Below, one piece after another: positions 1 to 6,568 of a stretch of 7,736 nt of DNA. A program made the translations under genes and the position numbers. The notes under the pieces were generated by a model that did not search any database, was not told where the DNA came from, and worked only from the letters and a program-made list of their open reading frames with translations. This DNA comes from Prevotella sp. UBA1104 (GTDB lineage Bacteria; Bacteroidota; Bacteroidia; Bacteroidales; Bacteroidaceae). Each line of letters begins with the position of its first letter. Within the stretch, counting starts at the first letter, position 1. The stretch spans positions 1 to 7,736 of the forward strand of contig DCBP01000081.1 of NCBI GenBank assembly GCA_002314055.1, read 5' to 3'.

Positions 1-22
1 ATTTAACGGAAGAACCGAAAAA

Positions 23-316
23 ATGTTATTTAAAAAGTTGAAAGAAATACAAAATAAAATAGAAGGAAAAAAATCTATTTTGTTAAAAGGTAGTTGTCAT
101 GCTGATAATATTGGTAATACAGTTAAAATAAATTTTTTAGCTTATGTAAATAATGAAACTATTTCTCCCAAAGATATACATAAAATAGAAAAAATATTTA
201 TTGCCTACATTAAATGGAATAGGAATAAAGAAAGAATGATTACTGATTTAATACCGATTTATATTCTAATGGATAAAAAAGTAATAACAATTAATATTTA
301 TAACCATCCGACGTGA
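23..316 (+). CDS. AT-rich hypothetical small protein, possible immunity protein
   Basis: A 97-residue protein that I do not recognise. It has no signal peptide and no clear membrane segment, so it is probably cytosolic. By eye it alternates a strand-rich part (residues about 18-43), a helical lysine-rich part (about 48-72) and a final strand-rich part (about 76-95), a small alpha/beta layout. It opens with ATG after a purine-rich stretch (ggaag at 9-13). Its DNA is about 21% G+C, against about 45% in the RHS fragment that starts where it ends; its TGA (314-316) overlaps the first open codons of that fragment. Small, AT-rich, unrelated ORFs wedged next to RHS sequence are typically immunity genes of polymorphic toxins, and bases 4-6 (TAA) could be the stop of an upstream toxin gene. 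The immunity role is inferred from context only. A chance ORF in AT-rich DNA is the main alternative. Confidence 0.55.
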   Translation: MLFKKLKEIQNKIEGKKSILLKGSCHADNIGNTVKINFLAYVNNETISPKDIHKIEKIFIAYIKWNRNKERMITDLIPIYILMDKKVITINIYNHPT

Positions 317-1049
317 TTTTCTGCAAGGCAAGCAAAATCCTTTCGGACCAAGACATTGCAGATATTTCATATAAAACTTACGGTAACAGTATGGCATACA
401 GCGACATTACGTATGATGCCTTGGATAGAAATGTATACGCATCCACTCCTGGCACTTCGTGGAATGGTAGGGGCAAAAGTTTAGAATACATAGGCAACGG
501 AAACAAAGATATCCGTCTCTTTTCCGCTCCGCTCGACAAGATTTCCCTCATAGACAATGGCTTCTACAAGCCAAATATGTTGCAGGGCGAGAAGACAACC
601 GGTGAGGACGGACATTCCGTTACTGTCTTTACCGACAAGCTCGGCAGGAAAATACTTGAAAGAAGAAATGACGGAAACAGCAACAACGACACTTACTTCG
701 TTTACAACGACCTTGGACAGCTGCGCTATGTTCTCTCTCCGGAATACCAAAACTCTGGTTACAAGGATAAGTATGCCTATGAATACCGCTATGACGAGAG
801 AGGTAATGTAGTGAAAAAGATTCTTCCTGGATGTGAGCTGATACAGTATTAGTATGACCATGGCGACAATTTTTCATGCAAGACGCAAGTCTTCGTGACG
901 AAGTACTGTACCGCTTCTATCTATACGACAGACTCCGAAGAACCTTCGTTCAGGGCTTATGCAGCGGTTGCAACAGGAGTGAAGAGGTTAATATTGCAGA
1001 ATTTAAAGAAAATATAGACGGGACAAATGATAAATTTTGCTTTCTTTAA
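313..1049 (+). pseudogene. RHS/YD-repeat protein remnant (truncated, stop codon and frameshift)
   Basis: This is a broken internal piece of a large RHS/YD-repeat protein, the cell-surface or secreted scaffold that carries variable C-terminal toxins. In the frame of 313 the peptide shows YD-repeat motifs: YDALDRN (residues 34-40), FTDKLGRKI, VYNDLGQLRYVL and YRYDERGNVVKKILPG. An in-frame TAG at 850-852 interrupts it, yet the family pattern continues with YDHGDN (853-870). One base appears to be lost in the T-run at 870-874; from there the frame beginning at 870 reads FFMQDASLRDEVLYRF, YLYDRLRR, then GLCSGCNRSEEV, ending at TAA 1047-1049. Intact family members run to well over a thousand residues; here the N-terminus, most repeats and the toxin tip are absent. 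The nominal start is a GTG inside the preceding ORF, so it is not a credible gene start. Decay rather than programmed frameshifting is likely, because a stop and a shift both occur. Confidence 0.85.
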
Positions 1050-1120
1050 ACCCTTTCCTTGCAATATTCCGCAGTATTAGCATGTTTATTGCATAGGAAA
1101 ATATAGAAAGGAATAAAGAT

Positions 1121-1720
1121 ATGAAGAGAATTTTTATGACACTCGTTTCCGTTCTGTTTGCCTTTCTGACAGTAGGGGCACAGAACGATATGTATTTATC
1201 CACCAAAAACAAGGCTGCCGACAAGGATAAATCAGTTGAAGTTGTAAAACGCGCTGAGGAGAAGGCATTGCAGCAGAAAATCGACAGTATGCAGTTTGCC
1301 GAGGCTTCCCAAGCCATTCGCGACACGGCTTTCACGCTTGAGGCAGATGAGGTTGTGTTCAAATATGGTGAGAGAGCTTACGTAACGCCATCCACGAATT
1401 TCGTTTCGCTGAAAGATGGCAATGCCGTTATACAGATAGCATTCAATATCCCCGTTGCCGGTCCTAACGGTATGGGCGGAATAACCGTAAACGGCAGTAT
1501 GAGCAAGTATAATGTCAAAACCGACAAGCGGGGCAACGTGCAAGTTTCATTCTATGTCATGGGTACGGTGGCAAACTGTCAGGTGAATATATTGCTTTAC
1601 AGCGGAAGCAATAAGGCGACTATCGACTTGTTTCCTACCTTCAGCTCAAACAATCTTACTCTTGAAGGTGTGATACTGCCAAACGAAAAAAGCTTTGTCG
1701 TTCAGGGTCGTACCATTTAG
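1121..1720 (+). CDS. DUF4251 family secreted protein
   Basis: A 199-residue protein matching the DUF4251 family of Bacteroidota, whose biochemical role is unknown. Residues 1-20 form a signal peptide (MKR, then a hydrophobic core ending VGA before Q21), so it is exported, probably to the periplasm or outer envelope. Residues about 30-65 are charged and helical. The DUF4251 domain spans about 70-199, with the characteristic NFVSL (93-97), the glycine-rich GPNGMGGITVNG (114-125), a KRGNV turn (136-140) and a C-terminal strand-rich part containing LEGVILPNEKSFVVQG. The length is usual for the family. ATG at 1121 is supported by a purine-rich site (aaagga, 1107-1112) and by the signal peptide beginning there. 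It stands alone, 71 bp after the RHS remnant and convergent with the transferase gene, so it is probably monocistronic. A relaxed -7-like sequence, TAAATTTTG at 1031-1039, is a weak promoter candidate. Confidence 0.9.
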   Translation: MKRIFMTLVSVLFAFLTVGAQNDMYLSTKNKAADKDKSVEVVKRAEEKALQQKIDSMQFAEASQAIRDTAFTLEADEVVFKYGERAYVTPSTNFVSLKDGNAVIQIAFNIPVAGPNGMGGITVNGSMSKYNVKTDKRGNVQVSFYVMGTVANCQVNILLYSGSNKATIDLFPTFSSNNLTLEGVILPNEKSFVVQGRTI

Positions 1721-1765
1721 CCTGTTCGTCAGAATTGATTGTTAGACGTAGAAATGATTATGTGG

Positions 1766-3466
1766 TTAGTAACTGACTTTGTGCTGTTTCATCAGTGCAA
1801 AGTCAGTTTCATTTAGTCCTATTTTCTTTAGCGTCACCGGCTTGTTGTGATCGCTCAGATAACGTCTTGGCGCAGAGTGAAGCCGCTTGCTGCAAACGTT
1901 GAGCGAGTCGGCAAGATAAGGTGTGTTGATTCTTGCAATTCCGAGTGTAGAATGGAACATAGATGCGCTGCTTGCAACTGGTTTCCGCCTATTCATATCC
2001 AATGTAGCGTGAACATTCGGGAACGTCTTGTTGTAAGAGTCGGATGTCCATACGAGGAACGGTACGTGCAGTTCGTAGTAAGATGGAGTGGGGGAGGCAT
2101 GAAGGAAAAGTTTTCGGCTGTCGTCAAAGATATTCTCTCCGTGGTCGGATGTGTAAATCATTGCCGAAATGCCGCCACGACTATTCAGAGCCTCGATTAC
2201 TCCATGCAGAAAATTGTCAGTATAGCGGATAGTATTGTCGTAGGCATTTACGAGTTGTTTTCTGTTGTCGGCTTTAGCTTCCGTGGCATCGTCGGGTCGG
2301 AAGAAAGCCGCAGAGCGCGGATAGCGGTCGCGGTAGTTGAAATGCGAACCGTAGCTGTGGAGCACAATAAACTCCTTTTTCCTGCCCTTTGCCAACATCC
2401 GCTTCAACATTCCGAGCATCTCGCAGTCAGGCGTGTTCTTCCCCTCGGCAGAGTTCTCCTTTATAAAAGTCCAGTCGTCGGCTTCCTCGCCGAAGAAGTC
2501 GATAAACGAGTGGTTGGGCAGTTGGTTAGAGATAAACGTGGTGTGGAACCCAGCCTCCTTGAACGCCTCTATTATGCCCTTCTCCTTATAGATGCGGTCG
2601 TAGTCCACGGCAGATGCAGCCGACATGAGCATCGGAACGCTCTTGTGGGTTGTGTTAGATTGCGACAGGACATTAGAGAAAGCCACCAGATTCTTCTCCT
2701 TTGCGAGCAGAGGAGTCGTAGGTCTGCTGTATCCATAAAGCTGAAACTCACAGGCACGAGCCGTCTCGCCGATAACCATCACGTAGACCTGAGGGACGGA
2801 ATCGGCAACGGAAGACTTAGCCTTGAAAGAAAAGCCCTTGGATGTTTCAGCGTAATGTTCCGTCTGGTAAGTGCGTTCCCCAGCCAAATAGATATTATAG
2901 AACACGTTGGCCGGATAAAGGTCGAGTTCTGCGCGGTATTCCTTGTCAGTCAGATAACTTGCCGCAAGACACACGATGCCGCATCCGGCGATGCCACATC
3001 CGATAACCCTCTGGTTGTGAATGAACGCTTTGCAGAGCGTCTTCTTGCCGATGCACGACATTACGCCGAATATAAGAACAGGCAGATAAACCACAAACAC
3101 GCCGATGACCGCCGGCAACAGATTGTCGAGCAGTTCCATGGCTTCGCCCGGATTAGTGGTAACGAGATTGAGAAACATATCCACGGCAATAATGTTCTTG
3201 CCGAAAAGATAAAGCAGCACAAGCTGGAAGGCGGCGAGGAAGATAAAGATGAAAAGCCACCATATCATTTTCCCCGGTTTGCGGCTCAGCGTCATCAGCA
3301 GCCAGTAGCAACCTAAGGGCAACAGAATATTCGAGAGCGATGCCAAAACCGTCATGTTGTCCGTAAAGCACAGTGCCACGTTGGGCAGGATGATTACGGC
3401 AAGAGTTATGAAAAACAGGTGGCTCGGCATGAGACACCATCTGTATATATTGCTAAAAAACTTCAT
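1766..3466 (-). CDS. Lipid A phosphoethanolamine transferase (EptA/sulfatase family)
   Basis: A 566-residue inner-membrane enzyme of the EptA/CptA family. These enzymes move phosphoethanolamine from phosphatidylethanolamine to lipid A or core phosphates on the periplasmic face, lowering surface charge and binding of polymyxin-like peptides. About five membrane helices are visible (residues near 13-33, 40-60, 67-88, 117-138 and 153-173), followed by a periplasmic sulfatase-fold domain from about 225. Key residues are present: the metal ligand Glu234 in VIGETAR (231-237), the threonine pair 272-273 in SNTTHKSVPM where the nucleophile lies, Asp441-His442 in SDHGE, and His456 in LFLHASPTP. The length is normal and nothing is missing, so it should be active. 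The start at 3466 is preceded by a purine-rich GAAA-repeat leader. It is the last of three minus-strand envelope genes, 109 bp after the Omp85 gene. The exact lipid A position modified cannot be read from sequence. Confidence 0.93.
   Translation of the reverse strand: MKFFSNIYRWCLMPSHLFFITLAVIILPNVALCFTDNMTVLASLSNILLPLGCYWLLMTLSRKPGKMIWWLFIFIFLAAFQLVLLYLFGKNIIAVDMFLNLVTTNPGEAMELLDNLLPAVIGVFVVYLPVLIFGVMSCIGKKTLCKAFIHNQRVIGCGIAGCGIVCLAASYLTDKEYRAELDLYPANVFYNIYLAGERTYQTEHYAETSKGFSFKAKSSVADSVPQVYVMVIGETARACEFQLYGYSRPTTPLLAKEKNLVAFSNVLSQSNTTHKSVPMLMSAASAVDYDRIYKEKGIIEAFKEAGFHTTFISNQLPNHSFIDFFGEEADDWTFIKENSAEGKNTPDCEMLGMLKRMLAKGRKKEFIVLHSYGSHFNYRDRYPRSAAFFRPDDATEAKADNRKQLVNAYDNTIRYTDNFLHGVIEALNSRGGISAMIYTSDHGENIFDDSRKLFLHASPTPSYYELHVPFLVWTSDSYNKTFPNVHATLDMNRRKPVASSASMFHSTLGIARINTPYLADSLNVCSKRLHSAPRRYLSDHNKPVTLKKIGLNETDFALMKQHKVSY
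1771..1808 (+). terminator. Inverted repeat, possible terminator of the DUF4251 gene
   Basis: Perfect 11-bp arms, AACTGACTTTG (1771-1781) and CAAAGTCAGTT (1798-1808), enclose a 16-nt loop that can add a small CTG/CAG stem (1784-1786 with 1793-1795). On the plus strand it lies 51 nt after the DUF4251 stop and is followed by a loosely U-rich stretch (TTTCATTTAG, then TATTTTCTTT), so it could terminate that transcript. It sits inside the last codons of the convergent transferase gene. The stem is not GC-rich and the U-tract is imperfect, so the terminator call is tentative although the inverted repeat itself is plain. Confidence 0.45.
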
Positions 3467-3483
3467 GTGATGATTTATTTATT

Positions 3484-3500
3484 TTCTTTCTTTCTTTCTT
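3484..3500 (-). repeat. GAAA tetranucleotide repeat in the transferase leader
   Basis: About four tandem copies of GAAA (minus strand; CTTT on plus) lie 18-34 nt before the transferase start codon, between the G-rich repeat and the ATG. The stretch is purine-rich and close to where ribosomes bind. Such short tracts can change length by slippage, but four copies is short for a phase-variable switch, so this is recorded mainly as the leader of the gene. Confidence 0.5.
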
Positions 3501-3546
3501 CCCCTCCCCCGCCTCCCCTTTCAGGGGCGGAGCGGTTACCTTTGTT
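3501..3546 (-). repeat. C/G-rich intergenic repeat, copy 1
   Basis: This is one of three copies of a repeat whose 30-bp core (3501-3530) reads C-rich on plus and GGGGAGGCGGGGGAGGGG at its minus-strand end. It contains a small hairpin, CCCCT-TTC-AGGGG. It differs from copies 2 and 3 by a single loop base. Similarity to copy 2 continues past the core through GTTACC and TTGTT. It lies between the Omp85 stop (3576) and the transferase start (3466), with its G-rich edge 34 nt before that start. The runs of G could form a quadruplex on the sense strand. No T-run follows, so it does not look like a standard terminator. Confidence 0.75.
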
Positions 3547-3575
3547 CGCAACAGTATTTCATTGATACAAATATT

Positions 3576-4799
3576 TCAGAACGCCTCGTTTATATTAAAC
3601 AAGAATCCAGACTGTCCTTTCTCGCCGAATCCATAATCGAGCCTCACGTTTACGTTCTTTTTGAATTCCCATCTGTAACCGATGCCATAGTTGGGCAGAA
3701 TATGGTCGCTTCGCATATTATGGAACTTGTCGAAAACTGTACCAGCTCCAATCCAAGCCGTCAGGCTGTTTCTCTTCCAAATGTGCTGTCGCAGTTCCAC
3801 TTGCGCCGCCATCATGTGTTTGTCGCGATAGCGCCCCTCGTAGTATCCGCGCATAGAAAAAGACCCTCCGAGCTTAGCCATCATGCTCCACGAAGGATTG
3901 CCGAAGTTAAGTTCCGTGCGGAAGTCGCCGGCAACGGTAGCCCCCTTCCACAGAGGGATGTATCCGTCGGCCTGAAACGAGGTAGTGCTGAAAGCATAAT
4001 CATTGCCCAAGAAGCGCGGACGGAACAGTTGCATGAGGTTGAGATAGACACCCCGGTGAGGATACGTCATCACGTCGCGAGTGTCATACTGCAGGGTAAA
4101 CCCGGCACCAAAATTCACCGTACGCTTATCCATACCGCAAAGCAGTTCCGGTCGATCGATACTTCTTGCTTCAGTAAAGTCGTAAGCTAAGGTAGGTCCG
4201 AGATACAGGCCTTCGGTGAGCCGCCACAGCCAACTTGCTTTCATCTCCGCCTGCCAGTCTTTCAGCTTGCTCTTGTTGCTGTCGTCATCATTCATGTCGA
4301 ATCCGATACCCCAGAATTTGCTCGGGAAGTTATAGAAATACAGGGTGTATATAATTCTGTATTTATCTGTTGGCGCAATATGGATTCCTCGAATCCCCAG
4401 CATATAGAACCCCACGGTAGACACGTCGCCGAAGATAGCCACATGCGACGGGGCCGACAGCGAGTCGGCTGCCGACGAGTGGTAGAGACCTTCAGCAACG
4501 AGACCAATGCCGAGTTTCGTGTCGCTTGCATAATGCGGACCGCCGATAACGCTGAAGTCAAACTTCCTTTTCTTCTTGTTCTTGTTGGCGTCGTTGAAAT
4601 AAGCAAGAAAGCGGCTGACGATGCTCCGCCTCTTCTTTGGCTCAGCCAGCGAGTCTACGGCTTGTGATATGGTCGTATCGCCTTCTTGAGAAACCATAAA
4701 AACGGCTTCCTCGCTACCGTCGTATGGCTTTGAGGCGTCGGTCGTAAAGGCGAAGCCCGTAGAGATTGCCACGAGGGCGGTAAGAAAAAACCGTTTCAT
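3576..4799 (-). CDS. BamA/TamA-like (Omp85 superfamily) outer membrane barrel protein
   Basis: A 407-residue outer-membrane beta-barrel protein of the bacterial surface antigen (D15/Omp85) superfamily. The start is placed at the ATG 4797-4799 because the signal peptide begins there (MKRFFLTALVAISTGFAF); an upstream TTG at 4826 would add nine unhelpful residues. After a lysine-rich linker (about 50-80), strands begin at KFDFSVIGGPHY (79-90). Family landmarks are YDTRD (238-242), the MRGYYEGRYRD motif (316-326) expected to sit in the lid region of the barrel, and a terminal phenylalanine (NINEAF) used for recognition by the BAM machinery. No POTRA domains are present, so this is a barrel-only member rather than BamA itself, and its cargo or role is unknown. 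Barrel-only proteins of this length are common in Bacteroidota. It is flanked by same-strand envelope genes, with G-rich repeats in both gaps. Co-transcription with them is possible but unproven. Confidence 0.9.
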   Translation of the reverse strand: MKRFFLTALVAISTGFAFTTDASKPYDGSEEAVFMVSQEGDTTISQAVDSLAEPKKRRSIVSRFLAYFNDANKNKKKRKFDFSVIGGPHYASDTKLGIGLVAEGLYHSSAADSLSAPSHVAIFGDVSTVGFYMLGIRGIHIAPTDKYRIIYTLYFYNFPSKFWGIGFDMNDDDSNKSKLKDWQAEMKASWLWRLTEGLYLGPTLAYDFTEARSIDRPELLCGMDKRTVNFGAGFTLQYDTRDVMTYPHRGVYLNLMQLFRPRFLGNDYAFSTTSFQADGYIPLWKGATVAGDFRTELNFGNPSWSMMAKLGGSFSMRGYYEGRYRDKHMMAAQVELRQHIWKRNSLTAWIGAGTVFDKFHNMRSDHILPNYGIGYRWEFKKNVNVRLDYGFGEKGQSGFLFNINEAF

Positions 4800-4833
4800 A
4801 ATGATGTTTTGTTTTTTTATTAACAATTATTTT

Positions 4834-4882
4834 CTTCCCCTCCCCCGCCTCCCCTTCCAGGGGCGGTGCAGTTACCATTGTT
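4834..4882 (-). repeat. C/G-rich intergenic repeat, copy 2 (left arm of inverted pair)
   Basis: The 30-bp core (4837-4866) is the same as copy 1 apart from one base, and it runs on through GTTACC and TTGTT as copy 1 does. With copy 3 it forms perfect 33-bp inverted arms (4834-4866 and 4934-4966). The minus strand, which is the sense strand for the Omp85 gene, carries the G-runs, ending 37 nt before that gene's ATG. The distance nearly equals that of copy 1 from the transferase start. Confidence 0.8.
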
Positions 4883-4927
4883 TCATGAGAATGCAGCCAT
4901 TTCCTTTTTTTGTGGTTAGAAAAGCAA

Positions 4928-4966
4928 ACTACTCCGCCCCTGGAAGGGGAGGCGGGGGAGGGGAAG
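4928..4966 (+). repeat. C/G-rich intergenic repeat, copy 3 (right arm of inverted pair)
   Basis: This copy is in opposite orientation to copies 1 and 2, with an identical 30-bp core to copy 2 (4934-4963) and three further matching bases (AAG, 4964-4966). It starts 27 nt downstream of the PCMD gene's stop codon. A transcript running from the PCMD gene into the Omp85 gene could fold copies 3 and 2 into a long hairpin with a 67-nt loop (4867-4933). Beyond the core the similarity decays to scattered matches. Confidence 0.8.
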
Positions 4967-4993
4967 GTTATATTCTATATTTGATTTGCGGAA

Positions 4994-5950
4994 TTAATAA
5001 ACCAGTCCCACGTTGTCCACCCAGAACGTATTTCCAGGAGTTCCGATATAGGCACCGCCATGACTTGAAGAGAACTGCAAAACGAGATGCGTAGGCGTTT
5101 CGTCCTTGTCAGCCCATCCTGTTTCCCTTACCAACACGCTCTTTCCCTTGCTGTTGCGGGCATAGTCGCAAGAGCGGAGCCCCATGGTTGCAGCATTATA
5201 GTGAGGGTTGTTGCGAATATCGCCGTAGAGAATCTCATAAGTGGCACCGTTAACCCATCCTGTAGATTTGCCGTATTTCACGACGAGTGTTCCCACTCGC
5301 TTTGCCGTGATGTTGCCCTTCTTGTCTTCGTATCTCTTTTGCAGATAAAGCACGGTGATGCAGTAGTCCTGTCCCGGAACGGTAGACTTGCCACTGAATC
5401 CGGTTTCCTTGATACGGGTTTTCGTTCCCGGCACCTGCACCTTGTAGTCGTAGCGCAGAGCCTTTGGCCGCTTGGTGAAGCGTATACCCCAGTTCATGTT
5501 CTTCGGTCCGTCCTTAGTTCCGGTGATAGGTTCCTTCATGTCGCCCAGATAGATAGATCCGGCAGCAAGCACCTTAATGTTAATCATTCCGAGTGCCTTG
5601 CAAGTCTCGATATGAGTGGTCATCTTAGCGCAGTATCCGTGTCCCGGATGCACGTCGCGGTAAACCGAGTTGTTAGTTTTCACGATTCCCATCACCTTAG
5701 CCATTACGTTCGATGAGCCCCATGGCGAACCGCCGAGGTTTGTGTATGGCTTATTTCCGTTGATAGTGGTAGAAGGTCCGATGGCATAGATAGTCTTGGT
5801 GTTTCCTCCGATGATTGCTGATTCCTTAATGTTCCTTACAACCCAATGATCCATATTGCCATAGGCGACAGGTACAAACTTCTGGGCAAAAGAGTTAGCC
5901 GCCATTGCGGCAAGCAGCGTCACGCTTGCTATAACCTTGTAAAATTGCAT
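4994..5950 (-). CDS. PCMD-domain secreted protein (putative carbohydrate-related)
   Basis: A 318-residue exported protein. Residues 1-22 are a signal peptide (MQFYKVIASVTLLAAMAANSFA, cut before QK); there is no lipobox cysteine, so it is probably periplasmic or carried further rather than a lipoprotein. The rest resembles the PCMD domain of Bacteroidota, named for a putative link to carbohydrate metabolism and having a jelly-roll-like, strand-rich fold. Recognisable parts are the N-terminal WVVRNIKESAIIGGNTKT (36-53), the SNVMAKV segment (80-86), LRYDYKVQVPGT (165-176) and the C-terminal GTPGNTFWVDNVGLVY (303-318), where a GSTLWVDDVELVY-like ending is typical. No catalytic residues are identifiable and no polysaccharide-utilisation genes (SusC/SusD, glycoside hydrolases) are adjacent, so the function is unresolved. 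The start is supported by the signal peptide and by a -7 promoter box 29 nt upstream. It is first in the minus-strand run. Confidence 0.8.
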   Translation of the reverse strand: MQFYKVIASVTLLAAMAANSFAQKFVPVAYGNMDHWVVRNIKESAIIGGNTKTIYAIGPSTTINGNKPYTNLGGSPWGSSNVMAKVMGIVKTNNSVYRDVHPGHGYCAKMTTHIETCKALGMINIKVLAAGSIYLGDMKEPITGTKDGPKNMNWGIRFTKRPKALRYDYKVQVPGTKTRIKETGFSGKSTVPGQDYCITVLYLQKRYEDKKGNITAKRVGTLVVKYGKSTGWVNGATYEILYGDIRNNPHYNAATMGLRSCDYARNSKGKSVLVRETGWADKDETPTHLVLQFSSSHGGAYIGTPGNTFWVDNVGLVY

Positions 5951-5978
5951 GTCTATAAAATATATTAATTTTCTTTTG

Positions 5979-5986
5979 CAAAGGTA
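5979..5986 (-). promoter_or_regulatory. Bacteroidota -7 promoter box for the PCMD gene
   Basis: The minus strand reads TACCTTTG, an exact match to the Bacteroidota sigma-ABfr -7 consensus TAnnTTTG, followed by CA as in many such promoters. It ends 28 nt before the ATG at 5950, giving a short A/T-rich leader. No convincing TTTG -33 box is seen at the usual distance, which is common for this promoter class. Confidence 0.6.
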
Positions 5987-6174
5987 TTACAATATTCTCA
6001 GAGCAGCGTAATTATACATACGGAAAAAGTGTTCCAATTGTCTTTTATGACATAATAAAAATTAAGTGTGATAATTTTATGAACAGAAATGAAAATCTTT
6101 CACAATGCCCGCATTTTATTGAGTATAAGACGTTTGTGGTGAAGGATTTTGGATTCTTCGTTAATTTAAATGGT

Positions 6175-6193
6175 GTTTTTTTGACAAAAAAAC
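6175..6193. repeat. Short T/A hairpin palindrome
   Basis: GTTTTTTT (6175-6182) and AAAAAAAC (6186-6193) form perfect 8-bp arms around the 3-nt loop GAC. The flanking bases do not extend the stem. It could be a weak bidirectional transcription stop between the divergent genes, but neither gene is transcribed toward it, so its role is unclear. Confidence 0.45.
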
Positions 6194-6317
6194 CGACAGG
6201 ACTCCGTTATTTTTTTTGTTCGCCTTCGGCTTATATCTACAGGAGCATCATGCAAAAAATCACGTTCCGGCAAGAGCCGACAGTGCGTTTCACGAGGAGC
6301 TTACAGCCCAAAAGAAG

Positions 6318-6402
6318 GTGTTTTAAGGGTAGTTAAAAGTGTTTTCAACTACCGTTAAAAGTGTTTTCAACTACCGTTAAAAGTGTTTTTAACGATAGTT
6401 AC
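6318..6402. repeat. Tandem 22-bp palindromic repeat
   Basis: Two exact 22-bp units (6332-6353 and 6354-6375, each starting GTTAAAAGTG and ending CAACTACC) are preceded by a partial diverged unit (6318-6331) and followed by a third diverged unit (6376-6397). Units are self-complementary: GGTAGTT (6328-6334) pairs with AACTACC (6347-6353), with AAAA/TTTT inside. In the third unit CGTTAAAA (6375-6382) pairs with TTTTAACG (6387-6394) around a GTGT loop. It may be a REP-like element or a set of protein-binding sites. There are no unique spacers and no cas genes, so it is not a CRISPR. Confidence 0.85.
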
Positions 6403-6568
6403 AACACCTGAGTAAGCCCGTTTTGCGCCCGGTATGATAAGATTCCTGCTCCTACATTCCTTTATATAAATTCCTCTTCGCTTCCATGATTATAAACAAT
6501 ATAGCTCCAATAAAACCGAATTTGTCGCGTTTTTTTGAGCGATAATCCTTTATCTCAATAATTTTCCC

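Noticed and set aside
850..876. Programmed frameshift in the RHS fragment
   Set aside because: A separate in-frame TAG precedes the shift and the gene lacks its N-terminus, so decay explains both without recoding.
1847..3316. Long plus-strand open frame of 489 codons opposite the transferase gene
   Set aside because: It is fully antisense to a gene with intact EptA-family motifs. It has no signal, domain or protein-like pattern, and long antisense frames are expected from the codon bias of the real gene.
3501..3546. Rho-independent terminator for the Omp85 gene at repeat copy 1
   Set aside because: The small CCCCT/AGGGG hairpin is followed by G-rich sequence rather than a T-run on either strand.
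5087..5716. Plus-strand 209-codon open frame opposite the PCMD gene
   Set aside because: It is antisense to a supported secreted protein and has no recognisable motif; it is a shadow frame.
1766..5950. A polysaccharide-utilisation locus around the PCMD gene
   Set aside because: No SusC/SusD pair, glycoside hydrolase or hybrid sensor regulator is present; the neighbours are general envelope genes.
6079..6336. 85-codon plus-strand open frame in the intergenic region
   Set aside because: It has no family motif and no credible ribosome site. It runs across a composition change and ends inside a tandem repeat, so it is more likely non-coding sequence.
6318..6402. Possible CRISPR array
   Set aside because: Units are directly adjacent without unique spacers, are only 22 bp long and diverge at the ends, and no cas gene is nearby.
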